From Deroplatys truncata (lineage: Eukaryota > Arthropoda > Insecta > Mantodea > Mantidae), in the NCBI GenBank assembly GCA_030765065.1, contig CM060980.1, positions 60,186,364-60,250,363 of the forward strand: a stretch of 64,000 nt of DNA, in the 5' to 3' direction. A program made the translations under genes and the position numbers. The notes under the pieces are model-generated. The model was not told the DNA's origin, made no database searches, and was given only the letters and a program-made list of their open reading frames with translations. Of this stretch, positions 11,183-22,422 are shown in pieces (the stretch's first letter is position 1; each line of letters opens with the position of its first letter).

Positions 11183-12417
11183 AAAAAATCTGATATGTTA
11201 TATTCGTATGACTTTCTCTATCCGCTTTCATTCATTAGGGAGTATAGAAATTGTTCTTACGAAAGTTTATTTTCCTATCCGCTTCATTTTTATCGAAATA
11301 AACCTTTCCAAAAATAGCTGCATTACACATTTCGTTAGAGAACATCGAGAGTCACAATGCATTTTTGAACTGACGCAAGTTCAAAGTTCATAGAACTTAA
11401 AATTCTATACTCTTATCATGACATCGTGAGAAACAATTGAAAATCGGCAGGACTTTCAAAAAATGGCTAAGTATTGAACAATTCGAACCATTACTAATGG
11501 ATATCTCGAAAATGGCTAATACTACAAGAAAGTTATGGAAAATAAATTGTGTGTTTTAAAGAGATGTACATCTCCTGTGCATGAGGTTTCGTCTATCGTT
11601 TAACGTTTACCAGTTATACAATTTTTCATCATTCATTCATTATCTGTTTACCCTCCTCTTATGTAGGACTTACACCCCCAGGACTTACAAGCGGGTGCCT
11701 GGGGTCAGAGGCCCGTCGAGGAGCAGACACTCATGGATCAGACAGAACATCCAGGATGGGTGATCAGCCCGATGCCTGGTATGGGATGAAGCGAAATGTT
11801 GGTGAAATGGATGAAAGGAAAGGTGATGATGGAGCAGTTGGTGGAATGAATGGCGGGGGAAACCCGCCCAGACGCCGCTTCGTCCACCACAAATTCCACA
11901 TGCAGGTCCCTGGGATTGAACCCGGGCCGCCTCGGTGGGAGGCGAGCGGTCTAACCACTCGGCCACGGCGCCGCCTTACCAGCTATGCAAGATTATACAA
12001 AATTCCTTCCGAATGAAGAGGACTTCAAAGGCTGTTCCCAGAAAATTCAATATGTACTTTTTATTTGCCATATGAATATGTTTAACATATGATATTTTAA
12101 TTAAAATCGATAGAAGCATTTTTTAGAAAATAAAAAAAGTTCCACGTAAAGGGTAGTTAGAGCTGGAGGGATTTTCTTGAAAACTTTTGTGTCGCATCTT
12201 TGAAAGGTACTGAACTTATACCGAGTTTGATGTTTATCCGACTTTTCGTTTTTGATTTATGCTGTTCACAGACACACATAAACGGACATTTTTCTAAAAA
12301 TTCTTTTTTTATTCAGGGCCTCAAAACATGCATTTAAGGTGAAAAATCCATATTGAATTTTTGGGACGAATGCAATACATCCCAACTTACTATGTACGTG
12401 GTAGAGGAAGTAAAAAA
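11183..12417 (+). mobile_element. Family X copy (long variant) carrying a SINE
   Basis: Left end ttaaaaaatctgatatgtta then gactttctctatc; right end cttactatgtacgtgg then tagaggaagtaaaaaa. Like 16371-17436, this copy has the longer left half (ccattactaatggatatctc, gtttaccagttatacaa). A SINE interrupts it at 11622-11975. Confidence 0.75.
11622..11975 (-). mobile_element. SINE-F with Ser/Leu-type tRNA head, inserted in family X
   Basis: On the minus strand the head reads gccgtggccgagtggttaga (A box, as in class II tRNA-Ser/Leu), with B box gggttcaatccca. The body ends in an A/T-rich tail. Flanks ttaccagttatacaa (11607-11621) and ttaccagctatgcaa (11976-11990) match at 13 of 15 bases and are the probable target duplication. 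Two overlapping minus frames here are by-products. Confidence 0.8.
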
Positions 12418-12954
12418 GAACAAAAGTAATTAAACTATTGAAAAGTGAGAGCAGAATCTCAAAACAGCAAACGCTAAGGGGGAATAATGTCGCCGAGTTA
12501 GGCATTCGAGTGAAACAATTCTTTTACAGCTTTAATGTAGTAAAATAGGACAACTCAACGTGATTAATTAGCATCCCTTCAGTAGAGATCTTAATGACAT
12601 TAAAACCAGGAGCATAATTAATTATGTAACCACAGCACCATGCAAAGCCTCAGGTCTAAAAAACACGAAAGTATCTGCAGATGTGTTACTAAAGCAGATG
12701 AAAAATCCCAAACGTTGCGATTCGTTTAATTAAGAATATTAAGACCTTAGGGTTAATCTTCAATATCATAACTAAATGAATGTAATACAGAGGTAGATAA
12801 AAGCATATATTTAATTTTTAATGTTATTTCGTGAGCTGCAGGGGTTAGGAATCTTCTAAGATTAGTAAAGCAGAACCCATAATGGTGAATATGCTACTGT
12901 TTTTAATCAGAAAATTATAATAATATTCAATGCATACATGAAAACTAAGAAGGG
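12418..12954. other. No gene seen
   Basis: AT-rich; no recognisable feature. Confidence 0.5.
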
Positions 12955-13620
12955 CTTACACTAGTAAACGGATCCTTATCTTCTCAGATAGCCAGGCTGC
13001 ACCTAAGGCTCTAAGTAGACATAAAGTAACGTCAGGACTGGTTTTAAACTGCCTAAACATGCTCACAAGCTTGGTAGAACAGTTCAACTCATCTAGATGC
13101 CGGGTCATAGTGGCATCGAGGGAATGAAAAGGCTGATTAACTTGCAAAGCAAGGAGGAGTTTCATAATTTATTGGGCCAGAGTCGGCTCTAGGAACATCT
13201 CGATGTTTAGCAAAAGAGGCTAGTAAGAACTGGTCCAAAGAAGAACGTCATAAAACCTGGATTAAAACTCCAGGAAATAAACATGGTGAACTATGTATTA
13301 GAATATAATGTTAGAAATGAGCTGAAAGTTTACTTAAATCTAACGGACTTCAGCTGACAACGATTATTGCATTTCTCACAGGACATGCATATTAATACGA
13401 TGGTAATGTTTCAGAGTAAATTAGATTGCAGATTGTACAAGAAAGAAACTGAAACAGCCCAGCATATTATATGCTTCTGTGAGGCCTTGGCTCACAGGAG
13501 ATATATTGCTTTTGGGAAAATGTTTTTAGAACCAGAAGAATTTGAAACATATCTGTTATGAGTCATAATGAATTGGTAGTGTTACAGGTAGCACAATAAG
13601 ACCAAGACCGAAGTGCGGGC
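12955..13620 (+). pseudogene. Non-LTR retrotransposon remnant: RNase H domain and C-terminal tail
   Basis: Read in shifting + frames, the segment gives RILIFSDSQAAPKALS near the start. This is the usual RNase H strand with a catalytic Asp in the DSQAA motif of I/Loner/R1-type elements. Further on comes a degraded helix, and at 13420-13560 CRLYKKETETAQHIICFCEA then FLEPEEF, matching the Cys/His region (C-x-L-C-x-E-x-E-T-x-x-H) that follows RNase H in these elements. Several stops and at least one frameshift separate the pieces. No reverse transcriptase was found upstream, so it is a typical 5'-truncated copy. The sequence after 13561 (gtagcacaataagacc) would be its 3' UTR. The clade is uncertain. 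Confidence 0.65.
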
Positions 13621-14650
13621 CGAAGTGCGTCTGTGCAATGACGAAATTTGTATCGAAAAGGCAGGACAGGACAAGAAGCATGAGCTGCAATTACAAATAA
13701 AGATTTTAAAAGAAACTAATTATTTTACGTGGCCCCTTGAAAAGAGACTTTGAACTTGAACAATATAGTGAAATGAGGAAACGATTTAATATAATGAAGA
13801 ACGTAACAGGTAAAATAGAAAAACAAATAAAGCAAGAAATTTGTTTTAGAAGAAGCGAAGAGGAAATGAAACTACTAGGTATATTTAATGAGAAGAAATT
13901 AGATGCTAAAGGATACATTGGAAGAAATAGTAAATCATCAAAGAAGAGTCCAGCAAATACGCAATTTTAAGACATATAGCTAATATATAGAAATGAGAAA
14001 GAAAATGGAAAAGAAGAAAGGACGGAGGAGAATTGAAAGACAGAAAACTGCCATTCATCATATACTGAAATTTTCCTTTTTCAGTACAGTATGAAAGTTT
14101 AGGACTTTATGTACAGGCCAAGAGCATATGCGGTCGCTAACCACGTCCCACCCTCTAGTGCTGCATCCCAGTCGTGGCGCCTTATGTGGGCAGAGGCGGA
14201 GGATGCAGCGGCCGAGCGGTAGGCCTTGGCCCGGCAACGGGCTGTTGTGCCATGGGTTTGGTTTACTTTATGAAGGGTTACGATGTCTAGGTAAAGGGCA
14301 CAATTCCCAGGTCTTATGTACTTGCTTAAGCAGTTTTTAAATGTTCCCTTGTTTTTCCTCAGTTTATTATGTATTACTGTGTGTTGGCTAGTTTATTTTG
14401 CCGCGTTATGCCGCAATTACTATTATACATACCCAAACACAGGCATACGCACACAAACACCCATGACCGTGGCGAGATTCCAACCAGCAACCCTCAGTTT
14501 GACGGAGCGACGAAACGTACAGTACAGTGACCACGGATACGAGGACCGGCAAATGTACTCGTATTTAACCCTCTTCTTTGAAGGGCTCACAAGCCAATTT
14601 CTTGGGTCAGTAGCCTGTTGAGGAACAAGTAAACTCTGGATTATAGCATA
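13621..14650. other. No recognised gene; purine-rich unassigned frame
   Basis: A 77-codon + frame at 13737-13970 is rich in Lys and Glu and begins near the end of the retroelement remnant. It resembles no family I can name. The frames at 14128-14621 also lack support. Confidence 0.4.
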
Positions 14651-14887
14651 TCCAGGATGGGTGATCAGCCCAATACCTGGTATGGCGGTGGAGAAGGAAA
14701 TGAAATGGATCGATGAAGGAATGATAGTAAAATTCGCATATCAAATCATCGAACCCAGAATTTGCCTAGCGACCGAGGAAAAGTGCGAAAAAACCTTCGG
14801 TCAGGTTGGTCGACCCCGCGAGTATGAACCCGTGACCTCCCGAATGCGAGCCACAGACGTTACTACTTGAACCATCCCCCTCGGTCA
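14651..14887 (-). mobile_element. SINE with C-type head and F-type tail
   Basis: The minus-strand head (gctcgcattcgggaggtcac, then gggttcatactcg) is of SINE-C type. The distal segment ccaggatgggtgatcagccc and the following tacctggtatgg are shared with the SINE at 11622-11975, which has a different tRNA head. Confidence 0.65.
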
Positions 14888-14984
14888 AGCATTCAGAAGA
14901 GCGAATTCAATAGAATGCGCAATTCGGAGACTCTGTTATCCTGTTTTACTACTACTTGTAATTGTTTGTGTAACAGATAACTGC

Positions 14985-15385
14985 TGAGCGAGTTGGTTCC
15001 GCGGTAACGAGTAAGGTTCGCATTCGGTAGTCCCGAGTTGGATTCCCGTCGACCTCCCACTCTGATCTGTGGTTTTCACCGTCGGTTGCCGAATGCTGGG
15101 GTGGTTTCTCATCCACCACGATGTCCTTTCCTTCGTTTTCCTTTCATTCTATTTTCTTCTCGTGTTTCAGGTATGCTTCTGGGTTTAGTGGACATTAGAG
15201 GGCTGCCTAATTACATGGGTTGCTCATTGGTCTCTCTGAGCGGCTCTAGTAAGGTCGGGTCTTCGAGCCAGGAAATACGAGAGGCTTCCGCGAGTCTCTG
15301 TGGCCTGTCTGGCTGCAGCATGTAACCTCCTGTGCTCCCTTCACGTCTTCCATTCCTCCTGGGGGATGCTGGGCGCAATAAATTT
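14985..15385 (+). mobile_element. SINE-C
   Basis: The head gagcgagttggttccgcggt leads to a B-box-like gagttggattcccgtcgac. The body has gtggtttctcatccaccacg, a pyrimidine tract and gtatgcttctgggtttagtg. The distal gacattagagggctgc and gctcattggtctctct segments match the copy at 63558-64000. Confidence 0.75.
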
Positions 15386-15509
15386 ATACAGGTAGCAGTC
15401 CGTTGTATACCCTATACAAGAAATACTTCAGCAAGAGAATGAGGCTTACGCTTTACCAAATAATCAAAATGTACATTACTGTATGTCAAACACATTTACA
15501 GACATACTA

Positions 15510-16303
15510 TAGGGTAGTTAAATTATATTCGAACCCACTCGCGGCATCTCTCTATTGCGCGAAATTACGCCGGCAGAGGCGGACTAAAATCCTTACCTTA
15601 TAATAGATGCTGGAAATGTTAACCTGCTCCCAAACAGGGCAGCATATCTCGTCTAAATATTCTCGCTCACCTTCCGAAGCTCAGCAGCAGGAATTCTTGA
15701 TGAAACGCCTAATTATGATCAGAAAATTGGAGTATGGTGTGCGATAAGTGCTAGATGTATAACAGGGCCCATATTCTTTGATGAAACAATAAATGAAGAG
15801 CGATATCAGAGGTTAATTCTCAGGTCATTTTGCATTCGCTTGACAGAAGAAGAGAAATCGTATGGTTGGTTCCAGCAAGATTCTGCAACAGCACATACGG
15901 CTGCTGAATCTTACATGGAATAAGAAAGGTGTTTGATGACAGAATAATTAGTATTGATTTGTGGCTCCCTCGTTCTCCTGACCTAACGAGTTGTGATTTT
16001 TATTTATGGGGTTCTTTAAAAGATAAAGTGTATCGTTCCAATCCTCGCACACTACAGGAACTTAGAGAAAACATTGTACAAGAAATAACAAGAATTCCTG
16101 CCGCTGAGCTTCGGAGAGTGAGCGAGAATATTTACACGAGATATGCTGCCTGTTTGAGAGCATAAGGTCAACATTTCCGGCATCTATTATAAGGTAAGGA
16201 TTTTATTCCGCCTCTGCCGAGTAATTTCCCCGGCGACTGCCGGCTGTCTCGCGCAGTAGAGAGAGCCCACGAGTGGGTTTGAATATGATTTAAGTACCCT
16301 ATA
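15510..16303 (+). mobile_element. Short Tc1/mariner-type element with long TIRs
   Basis: The left end tagggtagttaaattatatt, followed by cgaacccactcg, is the inverted counterpart of the right end (cgagtgggtttgaatatgat, then taagtaccctat). The inverted homology runs on inward through ggcagaggcgga and aaaatccttaccttataata to the end of the transposase frame. The TIRs are about 110 bp on the left and about 130 bp on the right, the right one with an extra gcgactgccggctgtctcg stretch. TA dinucleotides lie at both edges. The element is about 0.8 kb and lacks the 5' half of the transposase. Confidence 0.8.
15700..16193 (+). pseudogene. Tc1/mariner-superfamily transposase, C-terminal half
   Basis: The readable part starts near 15715 with a KIGVWCAIS-like strand and ITGPIFFDETINEERYQ. 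It continues to YGWFQQDSATAHTA (second catalytic Asp) and then LWLPRSPDLTSCDFYLWG (third acidic residue, an Asp). The C-terminal part is KDKVYRSNPRTLQELREN, ending near GQHFRHLL. A frameshift near 15918 separates the last two Asp residues, leaving about 38 codons between them, so the spacing class is unresolved. The helix-turn-helix half and the first Asp are absent, and stops lie upstream. The frame ends inside the right TIR. It cannot be functional. Family assignment is from known IS630/Tc1/mariner motifs. Confidence 0.75.
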
Positions 16304-16370
16304 TTTCGAACATCTTATTTAATAACCTACCAATAAAAATGTTGTGCGTAATGCAAGATGCAAAATAGTA

Positions 16371-17436
16371 AGAGAAAAATCTTATGTGATAAAACTCACA
16401 CATAAAAGTGATCCATAACATTCTCTACCCTCTATCATTTATTACTGGGTATACAAACTATTCATACTAAAACTCAATTTTATCTTTAATTAATTTTAAT
16501 CCAAATAAACTTTTGCAAAAATAGCTATACACATTTCGTTATAGATAGAAAGAGAACATCGATAATCAAATGTTTATCAACTTGACGCTATACGCTGGTC
16601 TTAAAATTCCATATTGTATTAATGGGATCGCGAGAAACAACAGGAATGTTGATAGGACTTTAAAAGAATGACTGTTGAACAATTCGAACCATTAATAACG
16701 GACATCTCGGAAATGGCTGATGCCACAAAAAAGTTATTTGAAATAAATTGTGTGTTTAAAGAGATATACATTTCTTGTGTAGTACGTTTTCGTTTATCGC
16801 TTAACGTTTACCAGTTATACAAGATTACACATAATTCCTTAATTAAGTGGATTTCACAGGCTATTCCCAGAAAATTCAGATATACATTTTATATGTCATG
16901 TAAATAACGTTTATATATGGTATTTTAATCAAAATGGTTATATCCATTTTTTAGAAAATTAATCATTTCGAAAAATGTTCCAAGTAAGGGGTAGTTTGGG
17001 TTAGGGAGATTTTCTCGAAAATCTTCCTGTCGCATCTTTGGAAGGTACTGAACGTAAATACCAAGTTTGGTGTTGATCCGAGTTTTCGGATTTTAGTTAT
17101 GCTGGTCACAGGCACCACATATACGAAAAATGCTCCATGTAAAGGGTAATCTGGGGTGGGGGGATTTTCTTGAAAACCTTTGTGTCGCATCTCTGGAAGA
17201 TACTGAACCTAAATACCAAGTTTGGTGTTTATCCGACTGTTCGTTTCTGAGTTATGCTGTTTACAGACAGACAGACAGAGAGACACACAGACACACACAC
17301 ACACACACGGATATGTTTCTAAAAATGCTTTTCTTGGTTTCAGCGGGTCTCAAAACATGTATTTCCGGTGAAATTTCGGTATCGAATTTTTGGGTGGAAT
17401 ACAATACTTCCCCTACTTACTATACGTAGTAGAGAA
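16371..17436 (+). mobile_element. Family X copy (long variant) with internal duplication
   Basis: The left end is doubled and degenerate (gagaaaaatcttatgtgata). The right end is intact: acttactatacgtagtagag then aaagtaaaa. A segment of about 155 bp is tandemly repeated (16969-17123 and 17124-17270, both with cgaaaaatg, gtcgcatct and taaataccaagtttggtgtt), but the two halves clearly differ. A CAGA/CA microsatellite lies at about 17263-17310. Confidence 0.75.
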
Positions 17437-19451
17437 AGTAAAAATATTCCTGATTTGCACCGCGTTCTGGTTTCCGTTCCCCTTTTACCCAGCCTTAAAG
17501 GATGACTCAGCTGCCATATGGGAATCAGAACTACTCTCCAAAATAATGACAAGCTTATCCACAATTCCACAGCACTGTCGCACTCAAAACAAGTTTCCAC
17601 ATTTTATCCTCTTCTGTGTTCTATTACGTCTGTTTATATTCCGTGCTCACTTTGGTTACACTTCTCACTGAAACGCCTGTAAAATCCGATATTAGTTTCG
17701 TAATATGCACTAATGCAAGTGTCGGGTAGTTTCTAATAGTAAGTTAAATATATGAAGAGGCGTTTGTTTTTCGCCATTTTTAACTGTTTCCCGCTTCTGT
17801 GTTTGAAGAGTTTATTCGCACTACACGCACCTTCCTCTGCCATGTGAACTCAAATACCAACTGACTAAATCACAAGATTTGACATTAGCTGAGCATATGT
17901 TTGTTAGCGTATTATGAATGACTGTTTGCTTATCATATATCCTGTGTTACGCAAAGTGATATCCTGTGTTACGCAAAGTGTTTATTCGGTACTCAGATAG
18001 CACATCTGGGAATTTATTGCTGCATTTCTTGTATATGTAAGAGAGTGGCAGTCATGCATACGGTTGGTATTAACAAGCAAAATGCTCTCGTCGTTAGCAC
18101 AATAGCAGACGAAAATCATTTTGTAATCTCTTAACTGCTATTATATATCCATTGCCTTTAACGATGAATTCTTACGATAACCGCAAAAAATGTGCTGTTC
18201 TACACCTTTCCTGCTCTAATATTTCATAATACAATACATATATTAAGGAACAATTTACGTTGGCGTAAGAGTGTGTTTTTGGGTTCGTGACAAGCAGAAG
18301 CACGTGCTTCTGTTTACATCAGAGGGAACTTTGGTTTGGAATGGACAGTAGGTCGTCCAATTAGTGACTTGTCTTCCAGACTAGTATCTCCAACAGTTAC
18401 ATGCTGTCATGACACTGACAATACCTTCACCATCTACATGACATACTTCTCCAGCTGCTAAATACCCTTGTAAAGAAATAGTTTCAATGCTAAGAATAAC
18501 ACAACTTGCAATTTCCTAAATTTTGGGTAAAATAGTGAATACTTGATAATGCAATAATAAACCGGTCATACACCATTCTTTAAAACAATAGCTTGAGGTA
18601 GCATAAGTTTATCATCTGTACCTAGTACATAAATAAAGACTTCGTTGAAAGTTCATATAGTGAACCGTATTAATGCTGTGCAGACGCTTTTGGACTGGTT
18701 TAATTAATTTAAAACATGCTTACTCATTTATAAGCAATGCATACTTCAGAGAAACTTCAGTAAAACACCGCCAGTGATTCACGGAGTTCTTTTATGTTTT
18801 TATAACAGTTGTAAGCAGCTTTTGTCGTCTGCAGAGTGTTGCTCTAAGTTTATAGCCTGTTCATTACGATACTTCTAATACAATTGCAAAATGTTTCGTG
18901 CTATTGTTGTGCATTCTTGAGCTCCAATGCCTCGGTTTCCGCGCCATTTGCCAAATCGTTTCCTTCTTCCCCGATATGCTAGAAGCTTCGTAACTCCACC
19001 AAAACTCTCGAATTTACAGAACCAAGGTGCCATTCATGTTACTGATGTAACAGTTATACCTACTCAGATTATTAATAGGTGTGTTTAGTATTATGTATGA
19101 AGGAGGAGTTAAGAGTAGTCAGACCGAGGTAACTACACCGCAGCACCGCACGTAGGCCATAATGGGTCCTTTGTGCATACATCGTGGTTCTCCTGAGGAA
19201 GGGATGAAGGAGAGACCTGAAACGGGACCTGATTTGAACGATGATGTGCGCTAGCGAGGACGGGGTCCCTAACAATTCCAATATGACATCAATTCTGACG
19301 CCAGCTATCCTGTCTTAGCCATCCGCAAGTTTAACAACAGTTAGCTCCCAGGAAGAAAAGTGACCCAGTAGTCCCGCCAATTGCAAGAGTGGGATCTTTC
19401 CAGAGCACAGATTTCACCGTATTGCCGCAATACACCAGCCGCCGTTACCTG
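17437..19451. other. No gene seen; short tandem duplication
   Basis: The only structure I support is a perfect 22-bp tandem duplication (atatcctgtgttacgcaaag, then tg) at 17937-17958 and 17959-17980. Confidence 0.5.
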
Positions 19452-19646
19452 ATCCTATAACTCTGAAATAGATGAAAGGAAATGATGGGTAAGAAAATGA
19501 TGGACAGGATATTCGTGGTAGAAGGAAACCTCAGTATTCGCCTACCGATCTGTTGAAACCAAGGTTAGAGTGGCGGCCCGAGGGAATTGAACCAGTACCT
19601 CCCGAATGCGAGCCAAACCCGTTACCCGGTTCCATCTCGTTCGGTA
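19452..19646 (-). mobile_element. SINE-C
   Basis: The minus-strand head has gctcgcattcgggaggtact and ggttcaattccc. The body is gtaggcgaatactgaggttt, with a pyrimidine-rich region. It lies about 70 bp from the next SINE-C in the same orientation. Confidence 0.7.
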
Positions 19647-19712
19647 TGTATGTAGGAGTAGAAGTAGTAGGACTAGGCACGGAGGGGGTCTTAGCACTTC
19701 GACCTAGAAGAC

Positions 19713-20188
19713 CTTTTGTGTATAAGCCTCTGACGGGATACCCAATGGAGGCGGAAGTGAGTTGAAAGGAGATAGAGGGTGGCCGGACTAGGAGACACGG
19801 CAGGGCAGGATCCTACCTTTTAAAAAATGACACTACCGGATAGCATCTGGTGCAACCGATTCCCTTCCCCCCTGCAGGCTTGCACATCCCACTTGGATGC
19901 CCAGGACTCAGAGACCGCCCCCATTCCGGGGATGAAGGGTTACGGAGAGCATCCTTTATCCCTGCCATGCAACGCCGAGATTCCCGCCGACACTTTCAAC
20001 CCTGAAACAGACCAAGCAGATGAAAGTTGAAGTGAATTCGAAGAGATGTGATAAACCTTCCCAGTATTCACCTAGCAACGCGGGGAAATTCCTGAAAAAA
20101 AACACGTGTCAGGAAGGTCGGCCAGGAATCGAACCCACGACTTCCCGAATGCACGCCATAGACGTTATCAGCTGAGCCATCTCGCTCG
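19713..20188 (-). mobile_element. SINE-C, long variant
   Basis: Same structure as 160-671: head at 20110-20188 (gctgagccatctcgctcg on the + strand at its end), body with cccagtattcacctagcaac, and a tail with gagaccgcccccattccggg and ccctgccatgcaacgccgag. It is the better preserved of the two and useful for defining the long subfamily. Confidence 0.75.
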
Positions 20189-22155
20189 AAATGAATGTAT
20201 GTACTGATAGACCACGAGAAGAAGGCAAGCGAGCGGTAATGTGTAACATCAACACTTTCCTGCGTCCGTATCATATTTACGCTCGCCGTGTGGATACGAT
20301 AAGCATGTTCGGAGGTTACAAACTACTACACAGCGTTGTCAAGTACTCACCCATGGCAAGAGCCAATGCGTTAACACCTATTACGGCGGTTGCTGTTCTA
20401 CTAGTATCAGATCTAGCAGCATGGGTGGTTCATTTGCACACATAAACACATTTCGTAGTAAACGTAGTAAACAATCGACAGTACGTGAGCAGATAAACAG
20501 TTACAGAACCCAGCTCGCCCCTCAGGCCCCGCTAGCCTTCTTCTCGTTGTATGTAGTATGCATGTATGTATACGTATATATGTATGTTTATCGCAATAAA
20601 TATATTGACCGCCATTAATTTCAAAACACTGTGCCTACTATCCAAATGAAACACTAAAGAGGTTCGCAATCATATGGAACAGTTGCTTGCTGAGCAATTC
20701 CCCGAATCTGTACCTTCATTTTTTCCACTCCAAACTTGATGGAAGCGCAAACAAATAAGCTTAAGGGGGACAATTTTTGAATAAATATTGGTTATACTCG
20801 TGTTGAACCGCTGTATATTTAACTTCTGGAAAAGCTTTAGTTAAGGTGTTTACACAGCAAGTGCAAAATGAAGGATTGATTCCATCCTCTTAAATGTATT
20901 GACAAGAGTAGGTTCTCTTACTTTTATTGGGGCGGATTTCTGAAACTATGTTGCACACTTAAAAAGCACACAGTTAATTATCGTTAATTGATCTTTTATT
21001 TTAGCCTGAAGTAAACAAAATTCCAATTTTTGCTCAAACATTGGCAAAATGTATGCCCATTAAATATTCGTTTGCCTGTCAGATCTGATTTAGCTCCTTC
21101 GGGTATCTCGTGTAGTTCAGATATTACAGGTGCGGCAAAACTGAACATAAAAATCTCAGACGTCTTTTCAGAATAGCAGTATGGTTACAGACAAAACATA
21201 TAGGCTTTGAACATAAGCAGCTCTTCAAAAAGGTTCATTATGTGGCAGATTAGTTAAATTAAAAATTAATATGCTTCCAAAATATTTTACCAGGCTTGTT
21301 TAACAAACATCTCTCACAGAGAACGCCACTGGAGGAATACAGGGGTGCAGAGACCCAGGAATTGGCCATGAGTTATGTTGTTGTTGTTATTACTGTCGGA
21401 TAGAATGGGTGGATAGACGGATAGGTGGATGGATGGGTGAACGAGCGGACAGACAGACGGACGGATGGATAGATGGATGGCTGGGTGGTAGGAGTACACA
21501 GATATATATATAGAGGAAGACGCAAGGATGACAAAGTGGAGCGATCAGCATTATAGAGGCATGCATGCTCGCATTATACACACAACGTTTGGAGAATCTC
21601 TCTCCCCTTCACCTCACTCCAGTGACCGACCACTGTAGACAAATGGTCTCCGTCCCACTGCACACGCACACACATAGCGGTATGTGTGTATGTGGTTGGA
21701 GAAACGATTACACGTCACCGCTGGCTATATGTATGGGCTAGTCCGGTCGAACTGCAACCCCCCTGCGCGATGACGAAAGGGGAAGATGACAACAGAGAGT
21801 GGAAGCCGCGAGATTTCCTTCTGCTGCATGTTGGTACCCTTGCGCGGCGCTGGCGAATCTCACCTCGACAAGTTCTGGAAGTGCTCATAGAAGTTGATCC
21901 TAACCAAAGGAAATGACATCATTGCATCTCTGGCGGTATAAAACTGCAGATATGGGCGCCTGGGTAATTGGGCCAGTTTCGACTTCAAAAAACCTAAATT
22001 TTTCTTGTCATCTTAGAAGCGGTCTACCACTGTTTATGTACACTCGGTCAGTTTAAAACTGGCCGGCGTCCGAGAGACGGAGCTCGAATCGGATACTTCC
22101 GTACGCGCTCGTCCCGAGCTGTCCCGGCCAAGCTTTGTTCATAAAGCTACGTACA
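20189..22155. other. No recognised gene; tetranucleotide tract
   Basis: Frames of 84 and 76 codons (20191-20445, 21686-21916) match no family I recognise. The main structure is the GGAT/GGAC-type simple repeat listed separately. Confidence 0.45.
21398..21489. repeat. GGAT/GGAC-rich tetranucleotide repeat
   Basis: Imperfect runs of ggat, ggac, agac and ggtg units over about 90 bp. Frames across it give artefactual His/Pro/Ser-rich peptides. Confidence 0.8.
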
Positions 22156-22194
22156 TTCCCCATTATAATTACACATAGTAGTTATAATGGGGAA
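22156..22194. repeat. Near-perfect hairpin
   Basis: A perfect 13-bp inverted repeat (ttccccattataa and ttataatggggaa) extends inward by about four more pairs, including one G-T, to a loop of about 5 nt (acata). Confidence 0.75.
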
Positions 22195-22359
22195 GACAAC
22201 TATAATCATAAAAGTCTTCCGAGAAAATAATTCATGTAAGAGATTTCAAACTGGCAGATGTTTCAGAGTGGTTCAACAGTGAATATTCGTAACCAAAGCA
22301 CACGTTATTTACTTATGATTCTCAAGTGGAGTATGACTCGTTACAATACCACGGTTACT

Positions 22360-22422
22360 GCAGCAATCTTAGCTCAGTGGTAGAGAGTTAGCTTATTGTT
22401 CCTGAGGTCAAGTGTTTTTCCC
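22360..22422 (+). other. Degenerate tRNA-like segment
   Basis: An A-box-like ttagctcagtggtagag is followed by ctgaggtcaagtg, which is a poor B box. No convincing cloverleaf. Probably a SINE head or tRNA pseudogene. Confidence 0.35.
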
